Assembly: GCA_021740625.1 (NCBI GenBank)
Contig: JAIOZK010000001.1
Span: 1-64,000, forward strand
DNA: 64,000 nucleotides
Direction of reading: 5' to 3'
From: Bacteroidales bacterium
GTDB taxonomy: Bacteria; Bacteroidota; Bacteroidia; Bacteroidales; JAIOZK01
Of this stretch, positions 7,365 to 15,905 are shown piece by piece (within the stretch, counting starts at the first letter, position 1; every line of letters begins with the position of its first letter). The notes under the pieces were generated by a model. It had not been told where the DNA came from. It saw nothing but the letters and a program-made list of their open reading frames with translations, and ran no database searches. The position numbers and the translations under genes were made by a program.

Positions 7365-8840
7365 ATGAAATCTGCCAGCCTGATTTTCCCCCATCAACTT
7401 TTTCGCAACAACCCATGCCTGGGGAAGGACAGGCAGGTTTTTATCATCGAGGAGAGCCTTTATTTCAGGCAATATAAATTCCACAGGCACAAGCTGGTCC
7501 ACCAGCGGGCCAGCATGAAATATTACCAGGATTTTCTTGAAGCGGATCACAGCTCAACATACATTGATGCTTCAGATGAACGAACCGATATTCGGACCCT
7601 GATCCCTTCCCTGAAAAAGCAGGGCTACACTAAGATTCATTACACCCTTACGACAGACGACTGGCTGGAGAAACGGATCACAAAGGCTGCGAAAGAGCAT
7701 GATGTAAAAGTCGTGCCTTATGAAACGCCCATGTTCCTGAACACGAAGAAAGATATCGCGGCTTATTTCTCCGGGAAGAAAAAAATCTTCCAGGCCCATT
7801 TTTACAAAAAGGAAAGAAAGAAAAGGAAGATACTTCTGGAGGAAGATGGACAGCCTACCGGCGGAAAATGGTCCTTTGATGCAGAGAACCGCCAGAAATA
7901 TCCTGCCGGGAAAAAGCCGCCGGAGATCAGCTTTCCAGCCCGCACACCTTATTACGAAGAAGCCATTGCATACACGCAAAGAAATTACCAGGACCTTCCG
8001 GGCGAGGTGCATGATCGTATTACCTATCCTCACACCCACAAACAGGCCACGGCCTGGCTGCAGGATTTCCTGCAACAGAGATTCCGGGAATTCGGGACTT
8101 ACGAAGACGCCCTGGTCGGGCAGGATCATTTCCTGCACCACAGCCTTTTGAGCCCCCTAATGAACAACGGGCTTTTAACACCTGCCCAGGTGCTGGAAGC
8201 AAGCATTGCCTGTGCCAAGGATCACGACATCCCCATGAACTCAGTGGAAGGCTTTGTGCGCCAGGTCATGGGGTGGCGGGAGTTCATCCGCGGTGTATAC
8301 GATAGCAGAGGGCGTAAAGAAAGAACGAAGAATTTCTGGGGATTCAAAAAGAAGATCCCGGCTTCCTTCTGGAAGGGTGAAACCGGCATCCTTCCGGTCG
8401 ATATTACCATACGGAAGGTACTGAAAACAGCCTACGCCCATCACATCGAACGACTGATGGTGCTGGGCAATTTCATGTTGTTGTGTGAGTTTGACCCGGA
8501 TGAGGTCTACCGCTGGTTCATGGAAATGTTCATCGATGCATACGACTGGGTGATGGTGCCCAACGTATACGGCATGAGCCAGTTCGCCGACGGCGGCCTG
8601 ATGTCGACCAAACCCTATATCAGCTCCAGCAATTACCTGATGAAAATGAGCAATTACCCGAAAGGTGAATGGCAGGAAACCTGGGATGCCCTTTTCTGGC
8701 GTTTTATGCATGTTCACCGGGAGTTCTTCCTTTCCAATCCCAGGATAGGCATGCTGGTCAGAACCTTTGACAAAATGAAGCCAGAAAAACAAAAGGAATT
8801 GCTGAAGAGAGCTGAGGCATATCTTGATAAACTCGATTAA
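7365..8840 (+). CDS. Cryptochrome/photolyase-family protein (bacterial 6-4 photolyase-like)
   Basis: 491 aa from the ATG at 7365, which lies one base after the preceding stop; an upstream in-frame ATG would overlap that gene by 50 nt. The N-terminal half is the photolyase-related alpha/beta domain (LIFPHQLF) and the C-terminal half the FAD-binding helical domain (YAHHIERLMVLGNFML, then GMSQFADGG and STKPYISSS). This layout is that of the bacterial FeS-type cryptochrome/(6-4) photolyase group, which repairs UV photoproducts or senses blue light. The cysteine-rich loop that holds the 4Fe-4S cluster in PhrB (after SDY) reads NYPKGEWQETW here, without cysteine. The whole protein has only three scattered cysteines, so no cluster is expected. 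Confidence 0.85.
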   Translation: MKSASLIFPHQLFRNNPCLGKDRQVFIIEESLYFRQYKFHRHKLVHQRASMKYYQDFLEADHSSTYIDASDERTDIRTLIPSLKKQGYTKIHYTLTTDDWLEKRITKAAKEHDVKVVPYETPMFLNTKKDIAAYFSGKKKIFQAHFYKKERKKRKILLEEDGQPTGGKWSFDAENRQKYPAGKKPPEISFPARTPYYEEAIAYTQRNYQDLPGEVHDRITYPHTHKQATAWLQDFLQQRFREFGTYEDALVGQDHFLHHSLLSPLMNNGLLTPAQVLEASIACAKDHDIPMNSVEGFVRQVMGWREFIRGVYDSRGRKERTKNFWGFKKKIPASFWKGETGILPVDITIRKVLKTAYAHHIERLMVLGNFMLLCEFDPDEVYRWFMEMFIDAYDWVMVPNVYGMSQFADGGLMSTKPYISSSNYLMKMSNYPKGEWQETWDALFWRFMHVHREFFLSNPRIGMLVRTFDKMKPEKQKELLKRAEAYLDKLD

Positions 8841-8878
8841 GAATCCCAACAATTCTGTAAGTTAGCAATCAGTCACCA

Positions 8879-9544
8879 TCACAATTTGATCCTACTACTC
8901 CCCTTACTGCCACTACCACTACCACTACCACTACTCCCACCCCCAAACTCATTATTGATGGTAATATAGCCCGGGTAATCAATACTCCTTCCCGCCACGA
9001 TCACTGTGGGTTTGGCTTTTACTTTTACCCGGGTAGGCTGGTTTCCCTGTCCGGCAAGGTTCAAACCGAAATTAATAATGGCATCTTTGGATTCCCCGGA
9101 AAGTACGTTGAAAAGATCCACATTGATGTTCAGGGGCAGATCGTTGATCCCGCCATTGGGTGGTATTTCTATCCGCTGATTCGTTGTTCCCTTTGTCATT
9201 TCTATATCATCGATAAACAGGATCCAATCCAGTTTGTTCAGGGCTGCCGTTTGCTGATTGGGATTTTTGGTTTCAATGTTCAAGCGGAAATCCAGCGGCA
9301 TTTCCTTGTTCACAAATGCCATGGTGAGCTGGGTGATATCCGAAAGACTCAGGTCGGAAAACTGGTCCTTGTTCTGCACATTTACCCCGGACAGCCGGAT
9401 ATTCTCGATGGTACTCAGCCTGAAATCACATTTGCTCAGGGTATACATCTGTTGTGCCTGCTGCAGAACATCACACGCATGCAAACTGAAGATCATCAGA
9501 AGTACAAGCAATATCTTTGTATTTTTACTTGACAATGAAATCAT
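8879..9544 (-). CDS. LEA2-like (WHy domain) lipoprotein
   Basis: About 221 aa from the ATG at 9544; an upstream ATG would add 17 charged residues before the signal peptide and is rejected. The N-terminus has a hydrophobic stretch ending in FSLHAC, a lipobox, so the mature protein is probably lipid-anchored. The middle (IRLSGVNVQNKDQF, FVNKEMPLDFRLNIETKNPN) matches the LEA type 2/WHy fold. The C-terminus is a Gly-Ser linker (encoded by a CCACTA-type simple repeat at 8910-8940) ending in KGSSRIKL. The role is unknown. It converges on the photolyase gene. Confidence 0.7.
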   Translation of the reverse strand: MISLSSKNTKILLVLLMIFSLHACDVLQQAQQMYTLSKCDFRLSTIENIRLSGVNVQNKDQFSDLSLSDITQLTMAFVNKEMPLDFRLNIETKNPNQQTAALNKLDWILFIDDIEMTKGTTNQRIEIPPNGGINDLPLNINVDLFNVLSGESKDAIINFGLNLAGQGNQPTRVKVKAKPTVIVAGRSIDYPGYITINNEFGGGSSGSGSGSGSKGSSRIKL

Positions 9545-9610
9545 CTTTTCTTTTTCTGCAATATTACCACAAATAGTTTTTTCATCCATACCCAATCCAT
9601 TATTTTACAT

Positions 9611-9618
9611 TAATTTTG
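9611..9618 (+). promoter_or_regulatory. lplA: Possible -7 element (TAATTTTG) upstream of the lipoate ligase gene
   Basis: TAATTTTG fits TAnnTTTG and lies 23 nt before the start at 9642. No TTG is seen at the usual distance upstream. Confidence 0.3.
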
Positions 9619-9641
9619 CATTTAGATCGATTCTAAATAAT

Positions 9642-10622
9642 ATGCTATACATCAACCGGACATCCACGGATCCTTATTTTAACCTGGCGGCGGAAGAATA
9701 TGTGCTGAAAAATTTCAGCGAGGATTGCTTCATGCTCTGGCAGAATTCCCCATGCGTTGTCGTTGGCAAGCATCAGAATACGCTTGCAGAGATCAATTAC
9801 GAATATATCAGGAAAAAGAACATTCCTGTTGTAAGAAGGATTTCAGGAGGCGGCACCGTATTTCATGATCCGGGCAATCTGAATTTCACTTTTGTACAGA
9901 ACATTAAAGACGAGAATCTGGTCAATTTCCGCAAATTCACTGCGCCCATCCTGGCCGTGCTGGAAACCATGGGTGTCCATGCCAGATTCGAAGGTAAAAA
10001 CAATTTAACCCTTGCTGGCCTGAAATTTTCCGGAAACGCCGAACATGTGTACAAAAAAAGAACACTTCACCACGGCACCCTGCTATACTCCTCCCGCCTA
10101 TCCGAGCTGTCGGATGCCCTGAAATTTGATCCGCACAGGTACACCGACAAAGCAGTCAAATCCATCCGCAGCCGGATAACCAACCTGCAGGACTTCATGA
10201 AGGAAAAGATCAGCATTTCAGAATTCAAAAACAGGATCAGGGATTTTGTGCTGGATCAATACAGCGATACCAGCGATTATGAGTTTACAAAAACCGACAT
10301 TGAAAATATTGAAGAACTGGTCCGTTCAAAATACGCCACATGGGAATGGAATTTCGGCTACTCCCCGAAATACAATTTCAGGAGATCCATTGAACACAAG
10401 GGAGGAAAGATCACTTTCAACGTGGATGTAAAAGAAGGACATATTCAAAATGCCAAAGTTAGCGGCGATCTTATCAATGTGGAAACCATAAGCGATTTTG
10501 AAAAAAGACTGACTGGTATCCCCCACCGGGAAAAAAATATTGCGAACAAATTGCATGATCTGGATGTTAAGAAGTATTTCCACAATCTTGGAGAAAAGGA
10601 AGTACTACAGGGGTTCTTTTAA
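9642..10622 (+). CDS. lplA: Lipoate-protein ligase A
   Basis: 326 aa from the ATG at 9642. An open frame continues 128 codons upstream but runs through the antisense of the LEA2 lipoprotein gene, so the later ATG is taken. The motif RRISGGGTVFHDPGNLNF (about residues 65-82) is the signature of the lipoate/biotin ligase fold. LAGLKFSGNAE carries the conserved lysine. The C-terminal accessory domain typical of LplA is present. It activates lipoate with ATP and transfers it to the E2 and GcvH lipoyl domains in the cytoplasm. Confidence 0.9.
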   Translation: MLYINRTSTDPYFNLAAEEYVLKNFSEDCFMLWQNSPCVVVGKHQNTLAEINYEYIRKKNIPVVRRISGGGTVFHDPGNLNFTFVQNIKDENLVNFRKFTAPILAVLETMGVHARFEGKNNLTLAGLKFSGNAEHVYKKRTLHHGTLLYSSRLSELSDALKFDPHRYTDKAVKSIRSRITNLQDFMKEKISISEFKNRIRDFVLDQYSDTSDYEFTKTDIENIEELVRSKYATWEWNFGYSPKYNFRRSIEHKGGKITFNVDVKEGHIQNAKVSGDLINVETISDFEKRLTGIPHREKNIANKLHDLDVKKYFHNLGEKEVLQGFF

Positions 10623-10699
10623 TAGAAGATATCGCCCATGACCTGCAACTTGTAACTTGCAAAATGCAACAAAAACTTTGAAACTTGAAATTTGAGATT

Positions 10700-11512
10700 A
10701 TGAATGCAAAAGAAATATTCAACAAACTCTGGAAAGATTATACGGAACAAAATCCTTCAGCAAAAAAGGTATACGATCTTTTCAGCAATGAAGGGGAAGA
10801 TGTACAGAATGACCACATCGCCTTTCGCACATTTGACGATAAGCGGGTAAACATCGATGTACTGGCAAAGCCATTCCTAAAGGCAGGCTACGAAGAAAAG
10901 GGCGAATATCATTTTGAGCAAAAGCATCTTTATGCCAAACATTTCGAGCACAAAGATGATACAAGCATGCCCAGAGTTTTTATCAGCGAGTTGATCACGG
11001 AGGATTTCAGTAAATTCCTGCAGGAAAAGGTAGCAGAGATCATCAATCAGATTCCATCAAATTTGCTGGAATCAGATGAATTGATCCATTCCGGCAGACA
11101 ATGGGATAGGCCATCTTATGAGAACTATCAAAAGCTCAGGGAAGAATCCGAATACGCTGCCTGGCTATATGTATACGGTTTCCGGGCCAATCACTTTACC
11201 GTCAGTATCAATGCATTGAAAAAATTCGACAGCATTTACAAAGTCAATCAATTCCTGAAAGATAATGGTTTTTTAATGAATGACTCAGGCGGCGAAGTAA
11301 AGGGGAAACCGGAGGACCTGCTGGAGCAATCCAGTATTAAATCAGAGATCATCAAAGTGGATTTCCAGGAAGGAACTTACGAAATCCCTGCATGCTATTA
11401 TGAATTTGCAAAACGATATCCCGATGAGCGGGGCAATCTTTACAGCGGATTCATTGCTAAGTCGGCTGATAAGATCTTTGAGAGTACGGATTATTATAAG
11501 AAGAAGGCGTAG
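10700..11512 (+). CDS. DUF1338 protein (2-oxoadipate dioxygenase/decarboxylase-like)
   Basis: 270 aa from the ATG at 10700; a TTG 15 nt earlier is less likely. The pattern NDHIAFRTF near residue 35 and ANHFTVSIN near residue 165 supply two histidines of the metal site of the DUF1338 (HglS/YdcJ-like) family, related to VOC-type Fe(II) enzymes. HglS itself converts 2-oxoadipate to 2-hydroxyglutarate in lysine breakdown, but this short form may act on another oxoacid. The gene ends 8 nt from the convergent transporter gene. Confidence 0.8.
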   Translation: MNAKEIFNKLWKDYTEQNPSAKKVYDLFSNEGEDVQNDHIAFRTFDDKRVNIDVLAKPFLKAGYEEKGEYHFEQKHLYAKHFEHKDDTSMPRVFISELITEDFSKFLQEKVAEIINQIPSNLLESDELIHSGRQWDRPSYENYQKLREESEYAAWLYVYGFRANHFTVSINALKKFDSIYKVNQFLKDNGFLMNDSGGEVKGKPEDLLEQSSIKSEIIKVDFQEGTYEIPACYYEFAKRYPDERGNLYSGFIAKSADKIFESTDYYKKKA

Positions 11513-11520
11513 ATTCAATT

Positions 11521-13716
11521 CTATTTCAATATCTCCTCAAACTTCATATCCTGCGAAGCCAGCACGAACATAGTTGTTGGTAAGTCTTTGATCTTTTCCG
11601 TGAGGTCCTGGTAATAAGCAATGAAGTTTTCGCCCGGTGTTGCAAGTCCCAGGATCATCAGATCGGCATCGCTTGATTTTTCGTGTGCGATCTGCTCAAA
11701 ACTTTTTCCTTCAGATAGCATCACACTGATATTGAGCTTCATCCGGAAGTTCTTTGTAAGATTTAACAGGTTTTCCTCCAGTTCCTGTCTTGCTTCTTTA
11801 TCTTTCACAATCATCCTGATTACGATCTGCGCACCATACCATGGTATGCTGTGTTGCATCAAATAGGCCAGGATGATCATCAGGGCCCCGTTGTAGCGGA
11901 TACCTCGCAACCACAGGTCGATTCTTTTGTTTCGCCCGAATTGCCTGTTCTCATTAAATTTTACTACGATGATATTTTTCCGGGACTCGTGAAAGTAGCT
12001 GATCATGCGCGCAAAATCATCGTGATGCTCCTTGCGCTCGGTGCTGCCCAGCATAACTGTATTTGGAACAAGGTTTCCCAGACCATAGGACTCCGACAGC
12101 TTTATGGCTCCCGAATAAGTATCTGTTGCATTGATTACCCTTACCAGGCAATTTATACCTTTGACTTTCAGGTATTTTAAAACCTGTTCTTCCATTCCGC
12201 TCCTCCGCTCGGTATTTGTATTCTGGTCAGTAAGAATTGTAGACACCGTCATGATTCCGCGGTTTTGAACAAGTGAATTGGCCAGCGCGATCAAATGCCA
12301 TCTTTTGGTGGGTGCTCCCGAAAGCACAAGCAAATGCGGACGCCAGTTCTTTGGATCCATCGTTTTTTTAAGATGCATCAGGCCATAACGAATCATACCG
12401 AGTACCATTCCCTGGCGAAGATCTCCCCAGGAAGCGCTCAGCTTCCTTTTTTCAAGCATTACGAAAACAAGCACGACCACAACAAAAGCGATGAATGTAG
12501 CCAGGGGATTGATCAACAGCATGACAGCGATACAACCAAATGCACCCAGGAAAGAGAAAACCCAGTGTACTTTAAAAGAAGGTCTGAAGGAAGGACTGTC
12601 AAGCAGTTTCTCCAATCCTGCAGAAATGTTCAGCAAAGCATATGTCGAAAGAAAAAACATCGACAGTATGGGGGCAATGAGGTTCAGGTTGCCAAAATAG
12701 ACTGCTGTCAATACAATGACCAATGTAAATGCTGTACCATTTCTTGGTATATTTCCTTTTTTACTGCTGATGCCCAACCACCTGAGCCATTTTGGAAAGA
12801 TATTGTCGAACACCATGGCCTGCAACACCCTGGGCGCCCCCATGATGCTGCCCAGGGCACTCGACAGGGTTGCTCCCCAAACGCCCAGCAAAATAGCATT
12901 ACCCCACCATGAAATACGTTTCATGATCAGGGGATCCTCAATCAGGCTGGTGGTATCGGCACGTTGATAGAGTATTACAGGTAAAATCATGTATACGATA
13001 TATCCCGCGCCAACTGCCAGGAAGGTTCCCCGGGGAATGCTTTTCACCGGGTTTTTGAGATCTCCCGACATATTCACACCCACCATGATACCTGTTACCG
13101 CTGGAAAGAAGACCGCAAAAACTGTCCAGAAACCTTCTTTCGGAAGCATGGTTTGTACAACATTCGCATCTTCCAGGGGTTTTCCAAAAAGCAGGGATAT
13201 CAGAGAAATAACAATGGCTGCCAGGATAAAAAACTGACTCCTGACGGCAAGTTTGGTGGAGATCAATGCCAATCCGGCGATGAATACAGTCACAATAATC
13301 CCAACGGATGTCTGGTTGAACTGTGGAAAAGTATTGGCAAAACTCTCTGCAAAACCAATGGTGTAGAGGGCAACGGAAAATGTTTGCGCAAAATAGAGTG
13401 GAATCCCGATGGCGCCTCCCACTTCGATGCCGAGACTTCGGCTGATCATATAATAGGCTCCGCCTGTTTTCACAAACTGATTGGTCGCAATGGCAGCAAT
13501 GGAAAGTGCTGTTAAAAAAGTAATGGAGGTGGATAGGGTTACGATGATCAGGGTGTTGGTGATCCCGACATTGCCGACAACCCAACCCATTCTGAGATAC
13601 ATAATGACACCCAGTACGGTCAGGATGGAAGGGGTGAATACACCTGCAAAAGTACCGAGCAATGTCTTCCCGGATTTTTGCTTTTCACTGATAATTCCAC
13701 TAAGCTTATTCGACAT
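11521..13716 (-). CDS. SLC12-type (cation-chloride cotransporter-like) APC permease
   Basis: 731 aa. The first 450 residues carry about 12 membrane helices beginning GTFAGVFTPSILTVLGVIMYLRMGWVVG, the start typical of the Na-K-Cl cotransporter branch of the APC superfamily. GSIMGAPRVLQAM follows in the loop after TM7 or so. The last 250 residues are a soluble domain (from RPHLLVLSGAPTKRW) like the C-terminal domain of SLC12 proteins. Transported ions cannot be assigned from sequence. It likely moves K+/Cl- or amino acids across the inner membrane. Confidence 0.8.
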   Translation of the reverse strand: MSNKLSGIISEKQKSGKTLLGTFAGVFTPSILTVLGVIMYLRMGWVVGNVGITNTLIIVTLSTSITFLTALSIAAIATNQFVKTGGAYYMISRSLGIEVGGAIGIPLYFAQTFSVALYTIGFAESFANTFPQFNQTSVGIIVTVFIAGLALISTKLAVRSQFFILAAIVISLISLLFGKPLEDANVVQTMLPKEGFWTVFAVFFPAVTGIMVGVNMSGDLKNPVKSIPRGTFLAVGAGYIVYMILPVILYQRADTTSLIEDPLIMKRISWWGNAILLGVWGATLSSALGSIMGAPRVLQAMVFDNIFPKWLRWLGISSKKGNIPRNGTAFTLVIVLTAVYFGNLNLIAPILSMFFLSTYALLNISAGLEKLLDSPSFRPSFKVHWVFSFLGAFGCIAVMLLINPLATFIAFVVVVLVFVMLEKRKLSASWGDLRQGMVLGMIRYGLMHLKKTMDPKNWRPHLLVLSGAPTKRWHLIALANSLVQNRGIMTVSTILTDQNTNTERRSGMEEQVLKYLKVKGINCLVRVINATDTYSGAIKLSESYGLGNLVPNTVMLGSTERKEHHDDFARMISYFHESRKNIIVVKFNENRQFGRNKRIDLWLRGIRYNGALMIILAYLMQHSIPWYGAQIVIRMIVKDKEARQELEENLLNLTKNFRMKLNISVMLSEGKSFEQIAHEKSSDADLMILGLATPGENFIAYYQDLTEKIKDLPTTMFVLASQDMKFEEILK

Positions 13717-13747
13717 TGATCATTTTTTTGGCGAATACAAAAATACA

Positions 13748-14308
13748 CTAATATTGAAATGAAATCTCTGCCTCCACCATGCGTTCGTATTCTTTTTGTT
13801 TGATCCGTTTATCATGGTTTCTGAAGGTAAGCATGGCAAGTGCTTCCCAGAAAAACACCCATCCTCCGATGTAAAAACTTTCGGTTACCGTGATATAAAA
13901 CCAGTCGTTGTGGTCGAGTGAGCGCAGGAAAAAACCCAGTGCAAGGGATACGAATGATACGAGGGTAAAAACCAGCACGCGTCTCAATGTTTTCATTCTA
14001 TGCTTGCGCTGATTGAAGATCAGAAACAGGAAAAAGTTGCGCAATCCTTCCCTGATTTTTTCTTCGGTTTGTTCATCTTTCTTTTCATTGTTGACCTCAA
14101 AACGAAGAACAATATCAAATTTCAATGGAATGTCAGAAGAACAGTTTTCCAGGAAACTCCTGAGCAAGGTATTCAGATCCTTTCTTTTAAAAGGCGCCGG
14201 GTCGAGCTCATTGAAAACCTCCCTGTAGTTATTGATTGCCAGGTGGATAATGTATTTTCCCGTTTCAGGGTCTTTGGGATATATCCTGTCAAGAAGATCT
14301 GTATTCAT
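13748..14308 (-). CDS. Hypothetical membrane protein
   Basis: 186 aa from the ATG at 14308; an upstream in-frame ATG would start inside the terminator hairpin. Residues 1-105 are soluble and charged (YPKDPETGKYIIHLAI, then the Asp/Glu/Lys-rich VNNEKKDEQTEEK). Two hydrophobic segments follow around residues 115-160 (VLVFTLVSFVSLALGFFL and SFYIGGWVFFWEALAML), then a basic tail. I do not recognise the family. The gene lies upstream of the SLC12-type transporter on the same strand with a 31-nt gap, so they may be co-transcribed. Confidence 0.65.
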   Translation of the reverse strand: MNTDLLDRIYPKDPETGKYIIHLAINNYREVFNELDPAPFKRKDLNTLLRSFLENCSSDIPLKFDIVLRFEVNNEKKDEQTEEKIREGLRNFFLFLIFNQRKHRMKTLRRVLVFTLVSFVSLALGFFLRSLDHNDWFYITVTESFYIGGWVFFWEALAMLTFRNHDKRIKQKEYERMVEAEISFQY

Positions 14309-14329
14309 GTGGGGCAAGATACAAAATAA

Positions 14330-14367
14330 AAAAAGAGACATTCAAATATTGAATGTCTCTTTTTTTA
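14330..14367. terminator. Bidirectional terminator next to tRNA-Lys
   Basis: A near-perfect inverted repeat, AAAAGAGACATTCAA and TTGAATGTCTCTTTT with a three-base loop, is flanked by A and T runs on both sides. It begins 5 nt after the 3' end of the minus-strand tRNA and would stop its transcription. Confidence 0.8.
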
Positions 14368-14371
14368 TTTG

Positions 14372-14444
14372 TGATTCGGGAGAGGCTCGAACTCTCGACC
14401 CACGGCTTAAAAGGCCGTTGCTCTACCGACTGAGCTACCGAATC
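14372..14444 (-). tRNA. tRNA-Lys (TTT anticodon)
   Basis: On the minus strand a full 73-nt cloverleaf is visible. The acceptor stem is GATTCGG/CCGAATC. The anticodon arm is ACGGC-CTTTTAA-GCCGT, giving anticodon TTT, and the T-arm has GAGAG-TTCGAGC-CTCTC. No CCA is encoded. A good promoter lies upstream and a strong terminator downstream, so it is probably transcribed alone. Confidence 0.95.
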
Positions 14445-14466
14445 ATCCGTTTTTCAAACGAGGGTG

Positions 14467-14498
14467 CAAAAGTACTCAGCTTTTTTTAAATATCCAAA
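14467..14498 (-). promoter_or_regulatory. Promoter of tRNA-Lys (TTTG-N20-TACTTTTG)
   Basis: Reading the minus strand, TTTG (14498-14495) is followed after 20 nt by TACTTTTG (14474-14467), which fits the Bacteroidetes primary sigma consensus TTTG, 19-21 nt, TAnnTTTG. The tRNA 5' end at 14444 lies 22 nt further. Confidence 0.65.
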
Positions 14499-14516
14499 AG
14501 CGGGATGGGATTTTTT

Positions 14517-15125
14517 CTAAACTTCTCCTTTACCTTCACGCAGGATCAGCATTTCCTCCCCGGTACAATCGATCACAGTTGAAGGTTCGTTGTCGCCAAG
14601 TCCACCATCGATCACAATGTCAACGATCTTCTCGTATTTTTCATGGATCAGTTCGGGATCGGTGGTATATTCAACCAGGTCATCCTCATCCTTGATACTG
14701 GTAGTCATGATCGGGTTTCCGAGTTCTTTTACAATTTCACTGGGAATATTGTTCTGGGGTATTCGGATGCCCACTGTTTTTTTATTGTTTTGGAAGATCT
14801 TCGGTATTTTATTCGTTGCTTTCAGGATAAAGGTAAACGGACCTGGCAGACTTTGCCGGATGTATTTAAAGACATCATTGCTCATGGGTTTTGTATATTC
14901 CGACAATTGGCTCAGATCGTGAAAAATAAAGGAAAAATTGGCTTCACTTTTCTTGATCCCCTTGATCCGGGCAATCTTTTCGATAGCTTTCGGATTGTTG
15001 ATATCACAGGCCAAACCGTAAACGGTATCCGTAGGAATAACAACAATGCCTCCATTGGCAAGGCTTTCTACTACTTTCTGTATCTGGCGGGCACTTGGAT
15101 TGTCAGGATGAATCTTCAGCAACAT
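14517..15125 (-). CDS. Sua5/YciO/YrdC-family protein (threonylcarbamoyladenylate synthase-like)
   Basis: 202 aa, a single YrdC domain: IPTDTVYGLACD near residue 30, KSEANFSFIFHDLSQL, SLPGPFTFILKA and PSTVIDC towards the C-terminus. TsaC/Sua5 makes threonylcarbamoyl-AMP for tRNA t6A37. The KSEANFSFIFHDLSQLSEY segment is closer to the YciO branch, whose activity in t6A synthesis is weaker, so the exact role is uncertain. No Sua5 C-terminal domain is present. Confidence 0.85.
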   Translation of the reverse strand: MLLKIHPDNPSARQIQKVVESLANGGIVVIPTDTVYGLACDINNPKAIEKIARIKGIKKSEANFSFIFHDLSQLSEYTKPMSNDVFKYIRQSLPGPFTFILKATNKIPKIFQNNKKTVGIRIPQNNIPSEIVKELGNPIMTTSIKDEDDLVEYTTDPELIHEKYEKIVDIVIDGGLGDNEPSTVIDCTGEEMLILREGKGEV

Positions 15126-15158
15126 ATATTCTGGTTTTTATGTAAAGATAACAAAAAA

Positions 15159-15258
15159 ACGGGTAAGCTACTTATATCGCACCGCTCAACCGTCTACCCT
15201 TGCTTGCTTCCGCACCTGGGGGAGTTCGACAGGAGCTGGTCGTATAAGACTTACCCGT
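15159..15258 (-). ncRNA. ffs: Signal recognition particle RNA, small bacterial type
   Basis: On the minus strand the 100-nt element begins ACGGGTAAG and ends CTTACCCGT, so its ends pair into a long stem. The apex carries CAGGTGCGGAAGCAAGCA, the conserved domain IV of 4.5S/SRP RNA that binds Ffh (asymmetric loop plus GGAA tetraloop). A T run follows the 3' strand and acts as the terminator. A well-placed promoter lies just upstream, so the 5' end is near 15258. It targets membrane and secreted proteins together with Ffh. Confidence 0.88.
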
Positions 15259-15261
15259 TTG

Positions 15262-15292
15262 CAAAAATACAAAATCAATAAAAGCTGACCAA
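15262..15292 (-). promoter_or_regulatory. ffs: Promoter of the SRP RNA (TTG-N20-TATTTTTG)
   Basis: On the minus strand TTG (15292-15290) is followed after 20 nt by TATTTTTG (15269-15262). The predicted start is within a few bases of the RNA 5' end at about 15258. Confidence 0.6.
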
Positions 15293-15330
15293 TTATTATC
15301 AAAACTTTTCTACCCAATTCTTTAATTTAG

Positions 15331-15338
15331 TAAGTTTG
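15331..15338 (+). promoter_or_regulatory. Possible -7 element (TAAGTTTG) upstream of the DUF4199 gene
   Basis: TAAGTTTG fits TAnnTTTG, 23 nt before the start at 15362. Only a T-rich stretch, not a clear TTG, lies at the -33 position. Confidence 0.35.
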
Positions 15339-15361
15339 CATCATAACCAAAATCAAAAGAA

Positions 15362-15886
15362 ATGGCAGAAAAATCAACCCCAGTCTGGAAAACTTCCCTG
15401 AATTTCGGTCTGATCACCGGTGTTATCATCATTATTTTCCAGCTTATACTTTACCTTACTGATAGTTTAATAAAAGAGGAATCAAGCTGGTTAAACTTCC
15501 TCGTTTATTTAATTCTGATCGGTGGAATTATTTGGGGATCCAAATCCTACAGGGATTTGCACAACAATGGGTTCATCAGTTATGGAAAAGCCTTCACTAC
15601 AGGTTTCCTGGTGGCATTTTTTGCATCAGTGCTCACTGCTGTGTTTACTTTCCTGTTGTATTCAATGGACGAATCCCTGGTGCAGGAAATGCTGCTCAGG
15701 GCGGAAGAGACTCTTTATGAACAAAATCTTTCTGAGGGTGACATTGAGAATGCCCTGAAAGTTCAAAAGATATTTGTATCACCGCCGATAATGGCGCTGA
15801 TGAGTTTGCTCTGGATGACCATCATTTCGGTGGTACTGGCTTTGATAACTTCAATATTCATCAAGCGGGAGGAAATACCTGCATAA
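15362..15886 (+). CDS. DUF4199 membrane protein
   Basis: 174 aa with four hydrophobic segments (FGLITGVIIIIFQLILYL, WLNFLVYLILIGGIIWG, FTTGFLVAFFASVLTAVFTFLLY and LMSLLWMTIISVVLALITSIF). The loop YRDLHNNGFISYGKAF is the hallmark of the Bacteroidetes DUF4199 family. The function is unknown. It is the first gene of a run with glycosyltransferases (gap of 19 nt), a pairing I recall as common in this phylum. Confidence 0.8.
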   Translation: MAEKSTPVWKTSLNFGLITGVIIIIFQLILYLTDSLIKEESSWLNFLVYLILIGGIIWGSKSYRDLHNNGFISYGKAFTTGFLVAFFASVLTAVFTFLLYSMDESLVQEMLLRAEETLYEQNLSEGDIENALKVQKIFVSPPIMALMSLLWMTIISVVLALITSIFIKREEIPA

Positions 15887-15905
15887 GGAAAGCATGGAAA
15901 TATAA

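Noticed and set aside
14643-15281. A 212-codon plus-strand frame covering the Sua5-family gene and the SRP RNA.
   Set aside because: Both minus-strand features are well supported; the frame crosses a structured RNA and shows no motif.
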